64,000 nucleotides of DNA from Phaeocystidibacter marisrubri (GTDB lineage: Bacteria > Bacteroidota > Bacteroidia > Flavobacteriales > Schleiferiaceae), in contig NZ_WBVQ01000001.1 of NCBI RefSeq assembly GCF_008933165.1, positions 806,001 to 870,000 on the forward strand, written 5' to 3'. A program made the translations under genes and the position numbers. The stretch's first letter is position 1. Each line of letters begins with the position of its first letter. This document shows positions 1 through 9,670 of this stretch, piece after piece. Below the pieces are notes generated by a model that was not told where the DNA came from, searched no databases, and saw only the letters and a program-made list of their open reading frames with translations.

Positions 1-3000
1 TTGTCCAACTCCCATCCGGTAGGCACAAATCCGTTTTGGAAATCTTCTATAAATGGAAGAGTTAATCCGTTGTTTAGAGTGATGAATCCGGCCTTGGTAA
101 TGGAATCTGACCCCACAGAATTGCTAGCCACGAGCTTGATGTCATAGTTCCCCAAAGCGGTAAACTGAACTTCAGGATTTTGACTATTTGCTGTAGTACC
201 ATTCACAAAGTTGAAGGTAGAAGGAGTGATGCTCCAATTCCAAGAAGAGGCTACATTCACACTTTTATCCTCAAGGCGAACGGTTTCGCCCAAACAAGGA
301 GTATTCTTATCGGCGATGAAGTCGGCCGTAGGAGCTACATTGGATTCAATGACACTCAAATCGTCAATGGCTAAGTCGCCTTGGTAATCACCACCAGTTG
401 ACCCTCTAAATCGAACAGAAACTACTTTTCCAGCCCAAGGAATCAAACTCGTAGAAACACGCATCCAAGCATTTCCTTGTGGTCCCGTTAGTGGGGTAAT
501 GACATCTAAATACCAAATGCCTTCGCTGAAAATATCCACGCGAAGTTCACCAATATCTGCACCATTCATGTGGTACCAGAAGGAAAGCTCAGGTTGATTA
601 GCAGCTGTAATATCGATACATGGACTCATCAATACGGCTTCTTTGAAGTTACATGAGCCGCTGGCTTCCAAGTAGAGATATTTGCCCAATGAATTTCCTT
701 GGGTGTGATCATTTGAAGGTCCTGTTCCACTGGACGAAGTGGAGCCGTTGTTGGTTCTCCAATCGATATCATCAATCACACCATTCGCGAGATTTTCGAA
801 ATCATTGAATAGTGAACAAACCGTTGCTCCACAGTCGGTGGCAATTCCACAGTTGGTCCATGAATCGAAGGTTTCCACAAAAGGTATGGCTTTAGCCGAT
901 CCAGAAGTTACTACTGTGAAATTCACTTCTGCTGTATCGTTGTATCGGTTGCCGTCATTTGACAATTCACTCCAAACTTTCACATCAAAACTACCTCCTA
1001 CATTTCCATTAATGGTAGTGGAAAGTGTCATTTGGGTTGAACCCGAAGTGTTAAGCGTCGTGAAAAGGGTGTCGCGATACAGCGTACTATTCACCGAATA
1101 GGCAATCGGCAAGGTATCCAAAGTACTCAACCCTGCATTGGATAGCTCAATGATGATAGGCATCGCACTTAGATCATGACAACTCTGAATGTTTCCAGGT
1201 TGTGGACTCGAAATTTCAAATGCTGCTAAGTCGCGATAGATTGCACAGTTTTGAAGTCCAGTGGCCTTGGTCTTGGCAATGGCACGTTGGCCTGCTTTTC
1301 CTCCAACCGTAGGAACGGCTGAAACGGAATACCAAATTTCGTTGTTTGGCGAGTAACCGCGGAATACGTAGAAGGTATCGGTAGTTCTACCAATACTGTC
1401 CATGTATTTGTTGCCCAAAGTGTATATCTCGTATTCATTAGCGCCAATTACCGGCTGCCAACGTACCGTGAAACTGTCGGGACAAGCTTGAACCACTCCA
1501 ATTTGATTGGGTCTACCTACAACTACAAGTGGACTGTTTACCACATCGGTTTGAGTTCCACGAGAAATTCGAACAAGCGCCTGATCGGTTGCGAGGTTAC
1601 TCGGTACATTCCATGTTGCTCGTCGAGCATTGGCACCAGCGGTGGTCAAGGCCGACCAGCTCGAGCCGTTATCATCCGAGAATTCAATCGTAAATGATGA
1701 AGTTCCCGGAGAAGCATCCCAGTAGATTTCGGTCTGAGTTCCAGCAATGATAGCCTCACCACCAAATGGATAGGTCAACTCAACGGCATCAGGTACAAAA
1801 GAGTAAACGATGTAATATTTCTGAGGACCAAGTGGAACGTTTGTTCCCTCCACCTTTACATAAACATCACCAGCACTTGGGTTATCAATGGTGATTTGTT
1901 CTGTATTATTCAATGAATCTGTTGCACGAACAGCAGGAGCATTCAAATTGGCCACTTGTGGGGTAGGGTCGAGTACCCAAGGTTGATATACCGTGCCATT
2001 GGAAGTTACTACGGTTGCGTTGAGATCGTTCACCAAAGGACGGGCAGAATTGATAGATCCTGCAGGATCGGTCCAATAAACCATCACGCGCAATTCGGCG
2101 GTGTTAGGTGGAACAGATACAAGGAAACTATCGCGTTGACTGGTGGTTACTGAGTCAGTGATGTAATTCCCATCTTCGATATCGCGAACCGCACGTAGGT
2201 TGTTGATTCTACCGTAACCATAAATGAAGTCCGGTCCGGCGTTACCGAGGTCGTCCGCAGTATTCATCATAAAAGCCTTGAGCAAACCTCCATCGGGTTC
2301 AGAACCTTGATTTTCAACAAAGGCTTGAAACAATTGGGCAGCTGCACCAGCCACACCAGGAGCGGCCATGGATGTTCCCGTTTTGTAACCGTAGGTGTTA
2401 GGATCAATTGTAGAGTAAACGGAAGTACCTACACTTGCTACGTCTGGCTTGAGTCGGCCATCTGCCGCTGGACCTCTAGAACTAGAGCCAGCAATCTGGT
2501 CGGCAGCTGTGACGTTTGCAGTTGCAATGACATTTTTGCCGATTTTATGACCACCGGTAATATTCCCCCAACCAGCACCAGCTCCGTATCCACAGTTTGA
2601 TGCTCCGTCGTTTCCGGCACTGAAGACATGAAGAAGTTTTGGGTTTTGCAATCCATCTTCATCCACTTGTTGGGTGAAGGCCGTGTAACCGGCATTACAA
2701 CCGTTGGAGTAACTTGAGTTAGTAATGCGAACGGCATCACTTTGGTAATCTGCATCCACGTTATTCAAGTTGCGTGGGTAGCGATAGTAGTAGAGGTCTG
2801 CGCCAGGGGCCATACCTTCTGCAAGAGGATTGATATTTCCCGCGCCAAAGATGGTTCCTGCCACGTGGTCACCGTGATCTCCGCTACTTGCGTTTGTATT
2901 TCTTGCGATAATCCGACCGGTGTAGTCAATGTGCGGTCCAATGTCGCCATCATCACCATGGCCTACAACTACGCCAGATCCATCGTAATGTCTACCTCCT

Positions 3001-3671
3001 GCAAACCGATTTTTGATGGTGGTTGAACGTGCACTGCGAATCGCGTTGAAATTTTCCGGTTCTGCAGGAGCTTCGCCAGGTTGAATAAAGAGGATATGAG
3101 GATGAGCGGCTAGAACCGTTCTGTTGTCTACATCTATTTCCAGAGTAATGGTTCGTTGTTGTACGTTGTATTCAACTACAGTAAAACCAGCGGCAATGAG
3201 GTTTTGAGAGATAACCTCGGCGTTGGCATACTTATCTAGACCAGCCACTACTTCTATTCTGCGGTCGCCTCGCCATGCATAGTCTGGAATATCCATGTGA
3301 TACAGGCGATGAGTCATTTTCATTTCCGGAGACAAGCGCGCAACACCATACAGGGGAAGTCCCTCAAAGTCTTCAAGACGTACGTCGCTTTTCAGAATCA
3401 TGATGTACGCGTTCTCTGGAAGATAACCGAGGATTTCACCCAACTTAAATTCGGCCAATTCTCGTTCTTCTTGAAGAAGTGGACGTTCGAATTGAACAAT
3501 TCGAATAGCGGTTAAACCTTCAGCTTCATTCAGCGTTAAGGCTTCTGAAATAGCCGATGGCTGTAATTCGTAGGTGCCACTGTTAAGTAGCAATCGCGGC
3601 GACTCTTGTGCGAAGAGTGAATGGGTAGCCATGAATGCTGTTAACAGTGCTGTAGTGTAAAGCTTATTCAT
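1..3671 (-). CDS. Secreted S8 (subtilisin-like) serine protease, C-terminus cut by window edge
   Basis: An exported protease whose reading frame stays open from an ATG at 3671 down to base 1, so about 1223 residues are visible and the C-terminus is missing. The start is followed by a signal peptide ending near AHSLFAQ-type residues. The catalytic triad is readable: Asp in GHGDDG (about residue 239), His in DHGDHVAG (about 269), the oxyanion Asn in SAGNDG, and Ser in GTSMAAPG (about 434). Further on come a beta-sandwich region, a fibronectin-III-like stretch (about 730-800), a MAM/anchor-J-like lectin fold (about 935-1105) and a PKD domain (from about 1112). The GHGDDG form resembles Kp43-type subtilases. 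Such Bacteroidota proteins usually end in a T9SS sorting domain, which here would lie outside the window (inference). No clear promoter box was found in the divergent gap. Confidence 0.93.
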   Translation of the reverse strand, partial: MNKLYTTALLTAFMATHSLFAQESPRLLLNSGTYELQPSAISEALTLNEAEGLTAIRIVQFERPLLQEERELAEFKLGEILGYLPENAYIMILKSDVRLEDFEGLPLYGVARLSPEMKMTHRLYHMDIPDYAWRGDRRIEVVAGLDKYANAEVISQNLIAAGFTVVEYNVQQRTITLEIDVDNRTVLAAHPHILFIQPGEAPAEPENFNAIRSARSTTIKNRFAGGRHYDGSGVVVGHGDDGDIGPHIDYTGRIIARNTNASSGDHGDHVAGTIFGAGNINPLAEGMAPGADLYYYRYPRNLNNVDADYQSDAVRITNSSYSNGCNAGYTAFTQQVDEDGLQNPKLLHVFSAGNDGASNCGYGAGAGWGNITGGHKIGKNVIATANVTAADQIAGSSSRGPAADGRLKPDVASVGTSVYSTIDPNTYGYKTGTSMAAPGVAGAAAQLFQAFVENQGSEPDGGLLKAFMMNTADDLGNAGPDFIYGYGRINNLRAVRDIEDGNYITDSVTTSQRDSFLVSVPPNTAELRVMVYWTDPAGSINSARPLVNDLNATVVTSNGTVYQPWVLDPTPQVANLNAPAVRATDSLNNTEQITIDNPSAGDVYVKVEGTNVPLGPQKYYIVYSFVPDAVELTYPFGGEAIIAGTQTEIYWDASPGTSSFTIEFSDDNGSSWSALTTAGANARRATWNVPSNLATDQALVRISRGTQTDVVNSPLVVVGRPNQIGVVQACPDSFTVRWQPVIGANEYEIYTLGNKYMDSIGRTTDTFYVFRGYSPNNEIWYSVSAVPTVGGKAGQRAIAKTKATGLQNCAIYRDLAAFEISSPQPGNIQSCHDLSAMPIIIELSNAGLSTLDTLPIAYSVNSTLYRDTLFTTLNTSGSTQMTLSTTINGNVGGSFDVKVWSELSNDGNRYNDTAEVNFTVVTSGSAKAIPFVETFDSWTNCGIATDCGATVCSLFNDFENLANGVIDDIDWRTNNGSTSSSGTGPSNDHTQGNSLGKYLYLEASGSCNFKEAVLMSPCIDITAANQPELSFWYHMNGADIGELRVDIFSEGIWYLDVITPLTGPQGNAWMRVSTSLIPWAGKVVSVRFRGSTGGDYQGDLAIDDLSVIESNVAPTADFIADKNTPCLGETVRLEDKSVNVASSWNWSITPSTFNFVNGTTANSQNPEVQFTALGNYDIKLVASNSVGSDSITKAGFITLNNGLTLPFIEDFQNGFVPTGWELD

Positions 3672-3803
3672 CTATACAGACTGTGATGTTAAACGTGCGA
3701 GTTCCGGCTAAGGTAACGAATACGAGAGAGTAAGGTTCAATTTTCATAGCCGTTCTTCGGCAGGCCTTCGCTATATTCGAAAGTTCAATGACCACCATTA
3801 TAT

Positions 3804-6269
3804 ATGATGAAGAGATTTAGTTTGTTCGTTTTTGCCAGTGTTATTAGTGTTTCGCTCAACGCTCAATCGTCCGGACAAATTCAAAAGAAGATAGAAAAGC
3901 TCAATACTTTTCAGAAGGTTCTATATATCGCCGCCCATCCCGATGACGAGAATACTCGAGTAATTGCATGGTTGGGAAATGGAAGAAATGCAGAGGTTCG
4001 CTACTTGTCTCTCACTCGTGGGGATGGCGGACAGAATATGATTGGTACTGAGCTAGGGCCGCATTTGGGAATCTTGAGAACACAGGAATTACTGGCGGCT
4101 AGAAGTATTGATGGAGGAACACAAGCATTTAGTAGAGCGGTAGACTTTGGGTATTCAAAAACATCGGATGAGACTTTGGAGAAGTGGAATCACGATGTGG
4201 TACTCGGCGATGTTGTTCGAGCCATTCGCACATTTCGTCCCGATGTGATTGTGACGCGTTTCCCGCCCGATTCACGAGGAGGGCATGGTCACCATACAGC
4301 TAGTGCAATGTTGGCGTTAGAAGCCTATGAATTAGCGGCTAACCCAGATGCTTTTCCTGAGCAATTGAACAATGAGATTGAACCATGGCAGCCCAAATCG
4401 GTCTATTGGAATACCTATAGCTGGAGATGGGATCCGAACTTGGATTCTCTTGCCGCAAATGATCCGAAGTACATCAAATCGGATATTGGTGGGTACGATC
4501 GATACCTAGGTGAATCGTATGTAGAAATTGGATCTAAAGCCCGCAGTCAGCATAAATGCCAAGGGTTTGGCGTAAGCATTACTATGGGGGAAACTTTTGA
4601 ATATTTCCAACACTTGAAAGGGGATGTAGTAGAAGAGGATTTGCTAGAGTCCATTGATAGAAGTTGGGAAACAGTTGGTGCTACGCCAGAAGTCGCTCGC
4701 CTCGCTGAAGCGATTCAAGAGGAGTTTGATCCACAGCACCCGGAGGCCAGTTTGCCTAAGCTATTGGCACTTCGCGCGGGCATTGTTGATCATTTAGAAC
4801 AGCACTGGGCACAGATTAAGCTACAACAGGTTGATGAGCTTATCGCTGATTGTGCTGGACTTTATGTGGAAGTGATCGCGGAAGATTGGTCGGCCTTACC
4901 CAGCGTATACTTCAATGCCAAAGCTCGATTGATAGCTCGTGGAACCGATGGATTAAGCGTTACTTCTGTTACCTGGCCTAATGGTGGTTTAACATTAAAG
5001 AAGGCGGAAGAACTACCCTTGAATCGCTTCTTTACACAATCACTACAGATCAAAACTCCTATGGAAGTGAGTCAGCCATACTGGTTACGCGCACCGTTTG
5101 ATGCAAGCTATCACGTGACGGATCCCACGCTTATAGGACTTCCGCAAAACCCTCCTGTCTGTGAAGTTGAATTCCGAATAGAGTATGAGAATGCGGGCTT
5201 CTTTGTTCGAGTTCCCGTCGATTATAAGTGGAGCGATAGAGTAGAAGGTGAGCAACGACGTCCATTTGTGGTTTCCCCTCGTGCAACCGCTACTTTTGAC
5301 GAACCTGTCTTCATTTTCGCAAGTGATGAAAGTAAGACCGTCCGCATTCGAGTAAAGAGCTTTGAAGATAATTTTTCAACGGCAGCTCGACTAAAAGTAC
5401 CGGAAGGGTGGTCGGTTTCACCGCGGTCTATCCCACTTGATTTTACCGATAAATATGAAGAAAAGGTAGTGGCCTTTGAGGTAACACCGCCTGCAGAGAG
5501 CAGCGAAGGAACCCTTCAGCCCGAGTTGGCTTTTGTGAGTGATCCAATTCAAGAGTTCACCGAAATTGCATATCCACACATTCCTACTCAAGTTGTTTTT
5601 GGAAATGCACAATCCAAGGTCGTTCGATTGAATTTGGTGATTGATAAAGGAACCATCGGTTACATTCAAGGAGCAGGAGATGAGGTAGATGTGGCCATCC
5701 AGCAAATGGGCTTTCATGTGGTGAACTTGAGTGAGAATGACTTGGCCAACTCGGACGATCTAGGAATGTTTCAAACCATTGTCATTGGCATTCGAGCTTA
5801 CAATGTTCATCCTTGGCTATTGAACTACAAGGAGAAGTTGATGAAGTATGTGGAGAATGGCGGAAACTTGGTGGTTCAATACAATACCGCCACCCGCGAT
5901 TTGCTCTCATCTGATATCGGTCCCTATCCTTTTACAATTGGTAGAGATAGAGTAACCGAGGAAGATGCTCGTGTGCGGTTTATAGATCCTGCACATCCCT
6001 TCTTCAACAATCCCAATGCAATTTCGGAAAGTGATTTTGAAGGATGGGTTCAGGAAAGAGGACTTTACTTTGCCACAGATTGGGACAAGAAATACCAACC
6101 TTTGCTCTCTTGGCATGACGAAGGAGAGCCTGCTCGAATTGGTGGACTGATTTTTGCCCCGTACGGAAAGGGAAGTTTCACCTATGTGGGAATTAGTTTC
6201 TTTAGAGAATTGCCAGCAGGTGTTCCTGGAGCATTTAGATTACTAGCCAATATCCTCTCTTATGAGTAA
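3804..6269 (+). CDS. PIG-L family deacetylase with C-terminal GATase-like domain
   Basis: An 821-residue exported protein with a signal peptide ending near LNAQ (residue 21). The N-terminal third is a PIG-L/LmbE domain: AHPDDE at 44-49 and a second metal-binding stretch HGHHTAS at 161-167, the usual zinc ligands of N-acetyl-sugar deacetylases. The middle (about 420-600) looks like beta-sandwich domains of the NEW3/NPCBM type. The last 220 residues, from IQGAGDEVD on, resemble a class I glutamine-amidotransferase/ThuA-like alpha-beta fold. Family knowledge points to removal of an acetyl group from an amino sugar or its conjugate in the periplasm; the substrate cannot be read from sequence. It is the first gene of a coupled operon with a small membrane protein, a symporter and a patatin lipase, which suggests uptake of the product (inference). 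A weak -7-like box, TATATTCG, lies at 3772-3779. Confidence 0.9.
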   Translation: MMKRFSLFVFASVISVSLNAQSSGQIQKKIEKLNTFQKVLYIAAHPDDENTRVIAWLGNGRNAEVRYLSLTRGDGGQNMIGTELGPHLGILRTQELLAARSIDGGTQAFSRAVDFGYSKTSDETLEKWNHDVVLGDVVRAIRTFRPDVIVTRFPPDSRGGHGHHTASAMLALEAYELAANPDAFPEQLNNEIEPWQPKSVYWNTYSWRWDPNLDSLAANDPKYIKSDIGGYDRYLGESYVEIGSKARSQHKCQGFGVSITMGETFEYFQHLKGDVVEEDLLESIDRSWETVGATPEVARLAEAIQEEFDPQHPEASLPKLLALRAGIVDHLEQHWAQIKLQQVDELIADCAGLYVEVIAEDWSALPSVYFNAKARLIARGTDGLSVTSVTWPNGGLTLKKAEELPLNRFFTQSLQIKTPMEVSQPYWLRAPFDASYHVTDPTLIGLPQNPPVCEVEFRIEYENAGFFVRVPVDYKWSDRVEGEQRRPFVVSPRATATFDEPVFIFASDESKTVRIRVKSFEDNFSTAARLKVPEGWSVSPRSIPLDFTDKYEEKVVAFEVTPPAESSEGTLQPELAFVSDPIQEFTEIAYPHIPTQVVFGNAQSKVVRLNLVIDKGTIGYIQGAGDEVDVAIQQMGFHVVNLSENDLANSDDLGMFQTIVIGIRAYNVHPWLLNYKEKLMKYVENGGNLVVQYNTATRDLLSSDIGPYPFTIGRDRVTEEDARVRFIDPAHPFFNNPNAISESDFEGWVQERGLYFATDWDKKYQPLLSWHDEGEPARIGGLIFAPYGKGSFTYVGISFFRELPAGVPGAFRLLANILSYE

Positions 6270-6375
6270 AAGTAAATCGGTTTTTAAGCGATGGAGCCAA
6301 GCGTACACTTTGGTGTTGCTCGCTCTATTGGCTGAAATTGTGGTCTTTTCAGTACTAACCTATATGTACAACTGA
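6262..6375 (+). CDS. 37-residue single-span membrane protein between PIG-L and symporter genes
   Basis: A short gene that is easily missed. ATG at 6262 overlaps the end of the PIG-L gene by 8 bases, and its TGA at 6373-6375 shares its last base with the ATG of the symporter. The 37 residues have a basic N-terminus (MSKSKSVFKRW) followed by one hydrophobic helix of about 18 residues (LVLLALLAEIVVFSVLTY) and a three-residue tail. The double overlap, the positive-inside layout and the lack of any other use for the gap make translation likely. It could be an accessory subunit of the symporter or simply a coupling peptide; no known family is recognised. Confidence 0.72.
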   Translation: MSKSKSVFKRWSQAYTLVLLALLAEIVVFSVLTYMYN

Positions 6376-8141
6376 TGCAAACGTTAGATTGGATTGTATT
6401 GGGAATTACCCTGGTTGGTATTGTACTATACGGTGTTTGGAAATCTAGAAAGGACCAAAACCTAGATGGATTCCTTCGGGGTGAGAAAATGTCGTGGTCA
6501 ACCATAGGCCTCAGTATTATGGCTACCCAAGCCAGTGCGATTACGTTCTTAAGTACACCCGGACAAGCGTATGAAGAAGGGATGGGGTTTGTTCAATTCT
6601 ACTTCGGACTTCCAATTGCCATCGTCATTATAAGTGCTTTCTTCCTTCCGGTTTACTACAAGATGAAGGTGTTTACGGCCTATGAGTATTTGGAGAAGCG
6701 TTTTGATCTTCGCGTTCGGCTCTTTACAGCTTTACTCTTCTTGGTTTCCAGGGGATTAGCGGCTGGAATTACCATTTATGCTCCAGCTATTATATTGTCG
6801 AAAATCATGTCTTGGAATCTCCAGATGACCATCTTAATTGTGGGAATACTGGTGATATTATATACGGTTTCAGGAGGGACCAAGGCCGTCTCTATGACCC
6901 AGAAATGGCAGATGGTCGTCATACTCTTTGGGATGGTTCTGGCCTTTTTCTTAATCGTTCACGAACTTCCAGATAGCCTGTCTTTTGCCAGTGGAATGGA
7001 ACTAGCGGGAGTGCTAGGAAAGATGGAAATCATAGACACTTCACTAGAACTCGACAATCGATATACCCTTATATCGGGATTGACAGGGGGTGTCTTCCTC
7101 ATGCTGAGTTACTTCGGAACAGATCAGAGTCAAGTACAGCGATATCTCGGAGGTAAATCATTGAAAGAAAGTCGACTCGGTTTGATTTTCAACGGACTTT
7201 TCAAAGTGCCCATGCAGTTCTTTATCCTTCTTGTGGGGGTAATGGTCTTCATTTTTTACCAAGTCGTTTCTCCTCCCATTTTCTTCAATTCCTCCGGTTT
7301 GGAGCGCGCTGCAGATTTGGGATACAATGGGCAAATCGAGATCCACAAAGATCATTTCAACGAGATTCAATTCCAGAAGCAAGAAGCTATTGCCAAGTGG
7401 TTAAAAGCAGAGGGACATGCAAAGTTGGAATTAGAGGATGATATCCGACATTTTGAAGCGGAAGCTCAAGAAGAAAGAGAAGAAGTAAAAGACTTCCTTC
7501 AAGCCGTTGATCCTGGCATAGAACGCAAGGATAGTGACTATATCTTCCTAACTTTTGTTTTGGACTACATGCCTGTTGGTATTGTTGGACTTCTCTTGGC
7601 CGTGATAATGTCGGCCGCCATGTCTAGTACTGCCGGTGAACTCAACGCCCTCGCTTCAACTACAGTTGTCGATTTTGTGCAGCGACTCCGGCTGACAGGA
7701 AAGGATGAGTCTATTGATTCTAACTATGAATTGAGAAGAAAGGAATTGGACGAAGATTCCGAAGGTTCCATACTGTCTATGTCAAAGATGTTTACCGCTC
7801 TTTGGGGATTGCTTGCCATTGTGATTGCCCTGAGTGCAAACTTGGTAGATAACCTCATACAGCTGGTCAATATTTTAGGATCTCTGTTTTACGGAACCAT
7901 ATTAGGTATTTTCATCATTGCGTTTTTCCTCAAGAAAATCACAGCTCGCCCCGTGTTTATTGCGGCTATTGTTGCTGAGATTGCCGTCCTGGTTACCCAT
8001 ACCTTGAACATCATGGATGTTATTGAAATTGGCTATTTGATGTACAATGTGATTGGTTGTGGTGTGGTGTTGTTTTTGGCTTTACTGCTATCGGCCATCA
8101 ATCCTGACTCTCCCTATGATTATATTGATGCAGAAGATTAA
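6375..8141 (+). CDS. Sodium:solute symporter (SSS family)
   Basis: A 588-residue inner-membrane transporter with about 13 hydrophobic helices. The N-terminal part carries typical SSS features: a GxW-K-rich loop, then SWSTIGLSIMATQASAIT in the first core helices, and a later YFGTDQSQVQRYLGGKS segment characteristic of the family. It should import a solute with sodium. A strongly charged insert of about 70 residues (roughly 320-390, many Glu and Lys) sits between two membrane helices and is longer than in compact family members. It is translationally coupled upstream to the 37-residue protein (shared A at 6375) and downstream to the patatin gene (TAATG). The operon suggests that the substrate is a product of the PIG-L enzyme, but this is inference; the exact solute is unknown. 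Confidence 0.92.
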   Translation: MQTLDWIVLGITLVGIVLYGVWKSRKDQNLDGFLRGEKMSWSTIGLSIMATQASAITFLSTPGQAYEEGMGFVQFYFGLPIAIVIISAFFLPVYYKMKVFTAYEYLEKRFDLRVRLFTALLFLVSRGLAAGITIYAPAIILSKIMSWNLQMTILIVGILVILYTVSGGTKAVSMTQKWQMVVILFGMVLAFFLIVHELPDSLSFASGMELAGVLGKMEIIDTSLELDNRYTLISGLTGGVFLMLSYFGTDQSQVQRYLGGKSLKESRLGLIFNGLFKVPMQFFILLVGVMVFIFYQVVSPPIFFNSSGLERAADLGYNGQIEIHKDHFNEIQFQKQEAIAKWLKAEGHAKLELEDDIRHFEAEAQEEREEVKDFLQAVDPGIERKDSDYIFLTFVLDYMPVGIVGLLLAVIMSAAMSSTAGELNALASTTVVDFVQRLRLTGKDESIDSNYELRRKELDEDSEGSILSMSKMFTALWGLLAIVIALSANLVDNLIQLVNILGSLFYGTILGIFIIAFFLKKITARPVFIAAIVAEIAVLVTHTLNIMDVIEIGYLMYNVIGCGVVLFLALLLSAINPDSPYDYIDAED

Positions 8142-9031
8142 TGAGTTGGTTAAGTGATATTTGGAAGAGCAAGGATAAAGACCCTGTAATTGGAGTTTGT
8201 CTTTCTGGTGGAGGGGCTCGCGGTGTAATCCACATTGGATATTTAAAGGCCTTGGAGGAGCGTGATATTCCCATTCATTCGGTTTCTGGAACCAGTATGG
8301 GCGCTATTGTTTCTCTGTTGTCGGCATCAGGATTGAACGCAGACGACATGTTAGAAGCCTTTATCGACTTGGATATAGACAGCAATACCAAGCGGTTCAA
8401 ACTGTTGAAAGCTGCATTTCAACAAGGCTTGAATACCTTATACGACAGGCTACATGGTATCGTGAGGGTAGATGATTTCTCAGAACTTCAGAAGGATTGC
8501 TATCTGACAGCTAGTGAATTGAGGTCTGGAAGTCCTGTGATCTTTAAGAGTGGAAATCCCGTTCACGCTGCCTTGGCTAGCGCATCCATCCCGCTGATCT
8601 TTCACCCATATAAAATGGGGGACAAGGTTTATGTAGACGGAGGATTGTTCAACAACTTTCCCATTGATCCACTGATTGAATCGTGCACACATATTTTGGG
8701 CTCCCATGCCAATCATTTGGCAGAAGACGACGACTTGGGAAGCACCATGAAAATTGCCGATCGGGTATTCCGCTTGGCCATTTTTCAAAACGTTCGATAC
8801 CGAATGGAGTTATGTGATTCCTTCATCGATCCTTCTGAGGCGAGGAAGTATACCACGTTGGGTTTTGATCCATCCATTTTACGCGAATTGTTCCAAATTG
8901 GATATGAAGCGGGAAAGGCAGAATTGGATCAAATCGAGAAGATATTGAAGAGTGAAAGCGAAAAACACGAGTCACGATCCAATTTTACAGAGATCATCAA
9001 GATCACTCATACCGAGATGAAAGAGAAGTAA
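8141..9031 (+). CDS. Patatin-like phospholipase family protein
   Basis: A 296-residue cytoplasmic or membrane-associated lipid acyl hydrolase. The glycine-rich oxyanion motif SGGGARG is at 22-28, the nucleophile elbow GTSMG at 50-54 (Ser52), and the dyad Asp in VDGG near residue 166. This is the bacterial RssA/YlbK-like patatin group. The start ATG overlaps the symporter stop by one base, so it is co-translated with it. The C-terminus is a charged helix. What connects a patatin to a symporter and a PIG-L enzyme is not evident from the sequence. Confidence 0.92.
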   Translation: MSWLSDIWKSKDKDPVIGVCLSGGGARGVIHIGYLKALEERDIPIHSVSGTSMGAIVSLLSASGLNADDMLEAFIDLDIDSNTKRFKLLKAAFQQGLNTLYDRLHGIVRVDDFSELQKDCYLTASELRSGSPVIFKSGNPVHAALASASIPLIFHPYKMGDKVYVDGGLFNNFPIDPLIESCTHILGSHANHLAEDDDLGSTMKIADRVFRLAIFQNVRYRMELCDSFIDPSEARKYTTLGFDPSILRELFQIGYEAGKAELDQIEKILKSESEKHESRSNFTEIIKITHTEMKEK

Positions 9032-9112
9032 TTGGCAGCCATTGGATTGCAGGTTTAACCTTTCTATAACTCGGAAATCCTTGATTTTCATGGCATTTCG
9101 AACTAGTAGCCC

Positions 9113-9120
9113 TACCTTTG
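9113..9120 (+). promoter_or_regulatory. Bacteroidota -7 box (TACCTTTG) for the FKBP gene
   Basis: An exact match to the TAnnTTTG -7 element lies 25 bases before the FKBP start codon, predicting a leader of roughly 20 bases. The -33 element is not clear. Confidence 0.6.
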
Positions 9121-9145
9121 CGGCGACTAAGAAAAAAACAAGGAT

Positions 9146-9574
9146 ATGTCTACAGCAAAAGCAAACGACAAAGTACGCGTGCACTACACAGGTAAATTGA
9201 ACTCTGGCGAAATTTTCGACAGCAGTGTAGATCGTGAACCATTGGAGTTTACCGTAGGAGCAGGACAAATGATTGCAGGGTTTGACGCTGCAGTTGATGG
9301 AATGGAAGTGAACGAGAAGAAAACCGTTACCCTTTCTCCAGAACAAGCATATGGTCCAGTTAATCAAGAACTATATCACAAAGTTGAGCGCAGTCAGTTG
9401 CCAGCAGATTTGAAGCCAGAAGTGGGTCAGATTCTCGTAGCAGGTTCACCTGACGGACGTGAGATGCAAGTGAAAGTTCACGAAGTTCAAGAAGAAGCAA
9501 TCATCATTGATGCAAATCACCCACTCGCTGGTCAAGAATTGACATTTGACATTCAGTTGGTGGAGATTGTATAG
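9146..9574 (+). CDS. SlyD-type FKBP peptidyl-prolyl cis-trans isomerase
   Basis: A 142-residue cytoplasmic peptidyl-prolyl isomerase. It begins with an FKBP half (VRVHYTGKL, then IFDSSVDREP and GMIAGFD-like residues), contains the insert-in-flap domain in the middle, and ends with the SlyD signature DANHPLAG. It lacks the histidine-rich metal-binding tail of E. coli SlyD. It is monocistronic, with a -7 box upstream and a strong hairpin terminator downstream. The role is folding of proline-containing proteins. Function by family is secure; the symbol slyD is withheld because the tail is missing. Confidence 0.93.
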   Translation: MSTAKANDKVRVHYTGKLNSGEIFDSSVDREPLEFTVGAGQMIAGFDAAVDGMEVNEKKTVTLSPEQAYGPVNQELYHKVERSQLPADLKPEVGQILVAGSPDGREMQVKVHEVQEEAIIIDANHPLAGQELTFDIQLVEIV

Positions 9575-9609
9575 TATCGGTACTGGTACTTGACGAGGTA
9601 CTAGATTGA

Positions 9610-9645
9610 AAAAAGCCCTGTGAAAGTCTTCACAGGGCTTTTTTA
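9610..9645. terminator. Bidirectional intrinsic terminator between the FKBP gene and menB
   Basis: A perfect 11-bp stem (AGCCCTGTGAA at 9615-9625 with its complement at 9630-9640), a four-base loop, and A and T runs on the two sides. It serves the converging FKBP and menB transcripts. Confidence 0.9.
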
Positions 9646-9670
9646 GTTTAGAGTTTGTATTCTCGATTCC

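Noticed and set aside
8972-9367. Minus-strand frame overlapping the patatin end and FKBP
   Set aside because: It overlaps two secure genes and a promoter box and shows no recognisable domain.
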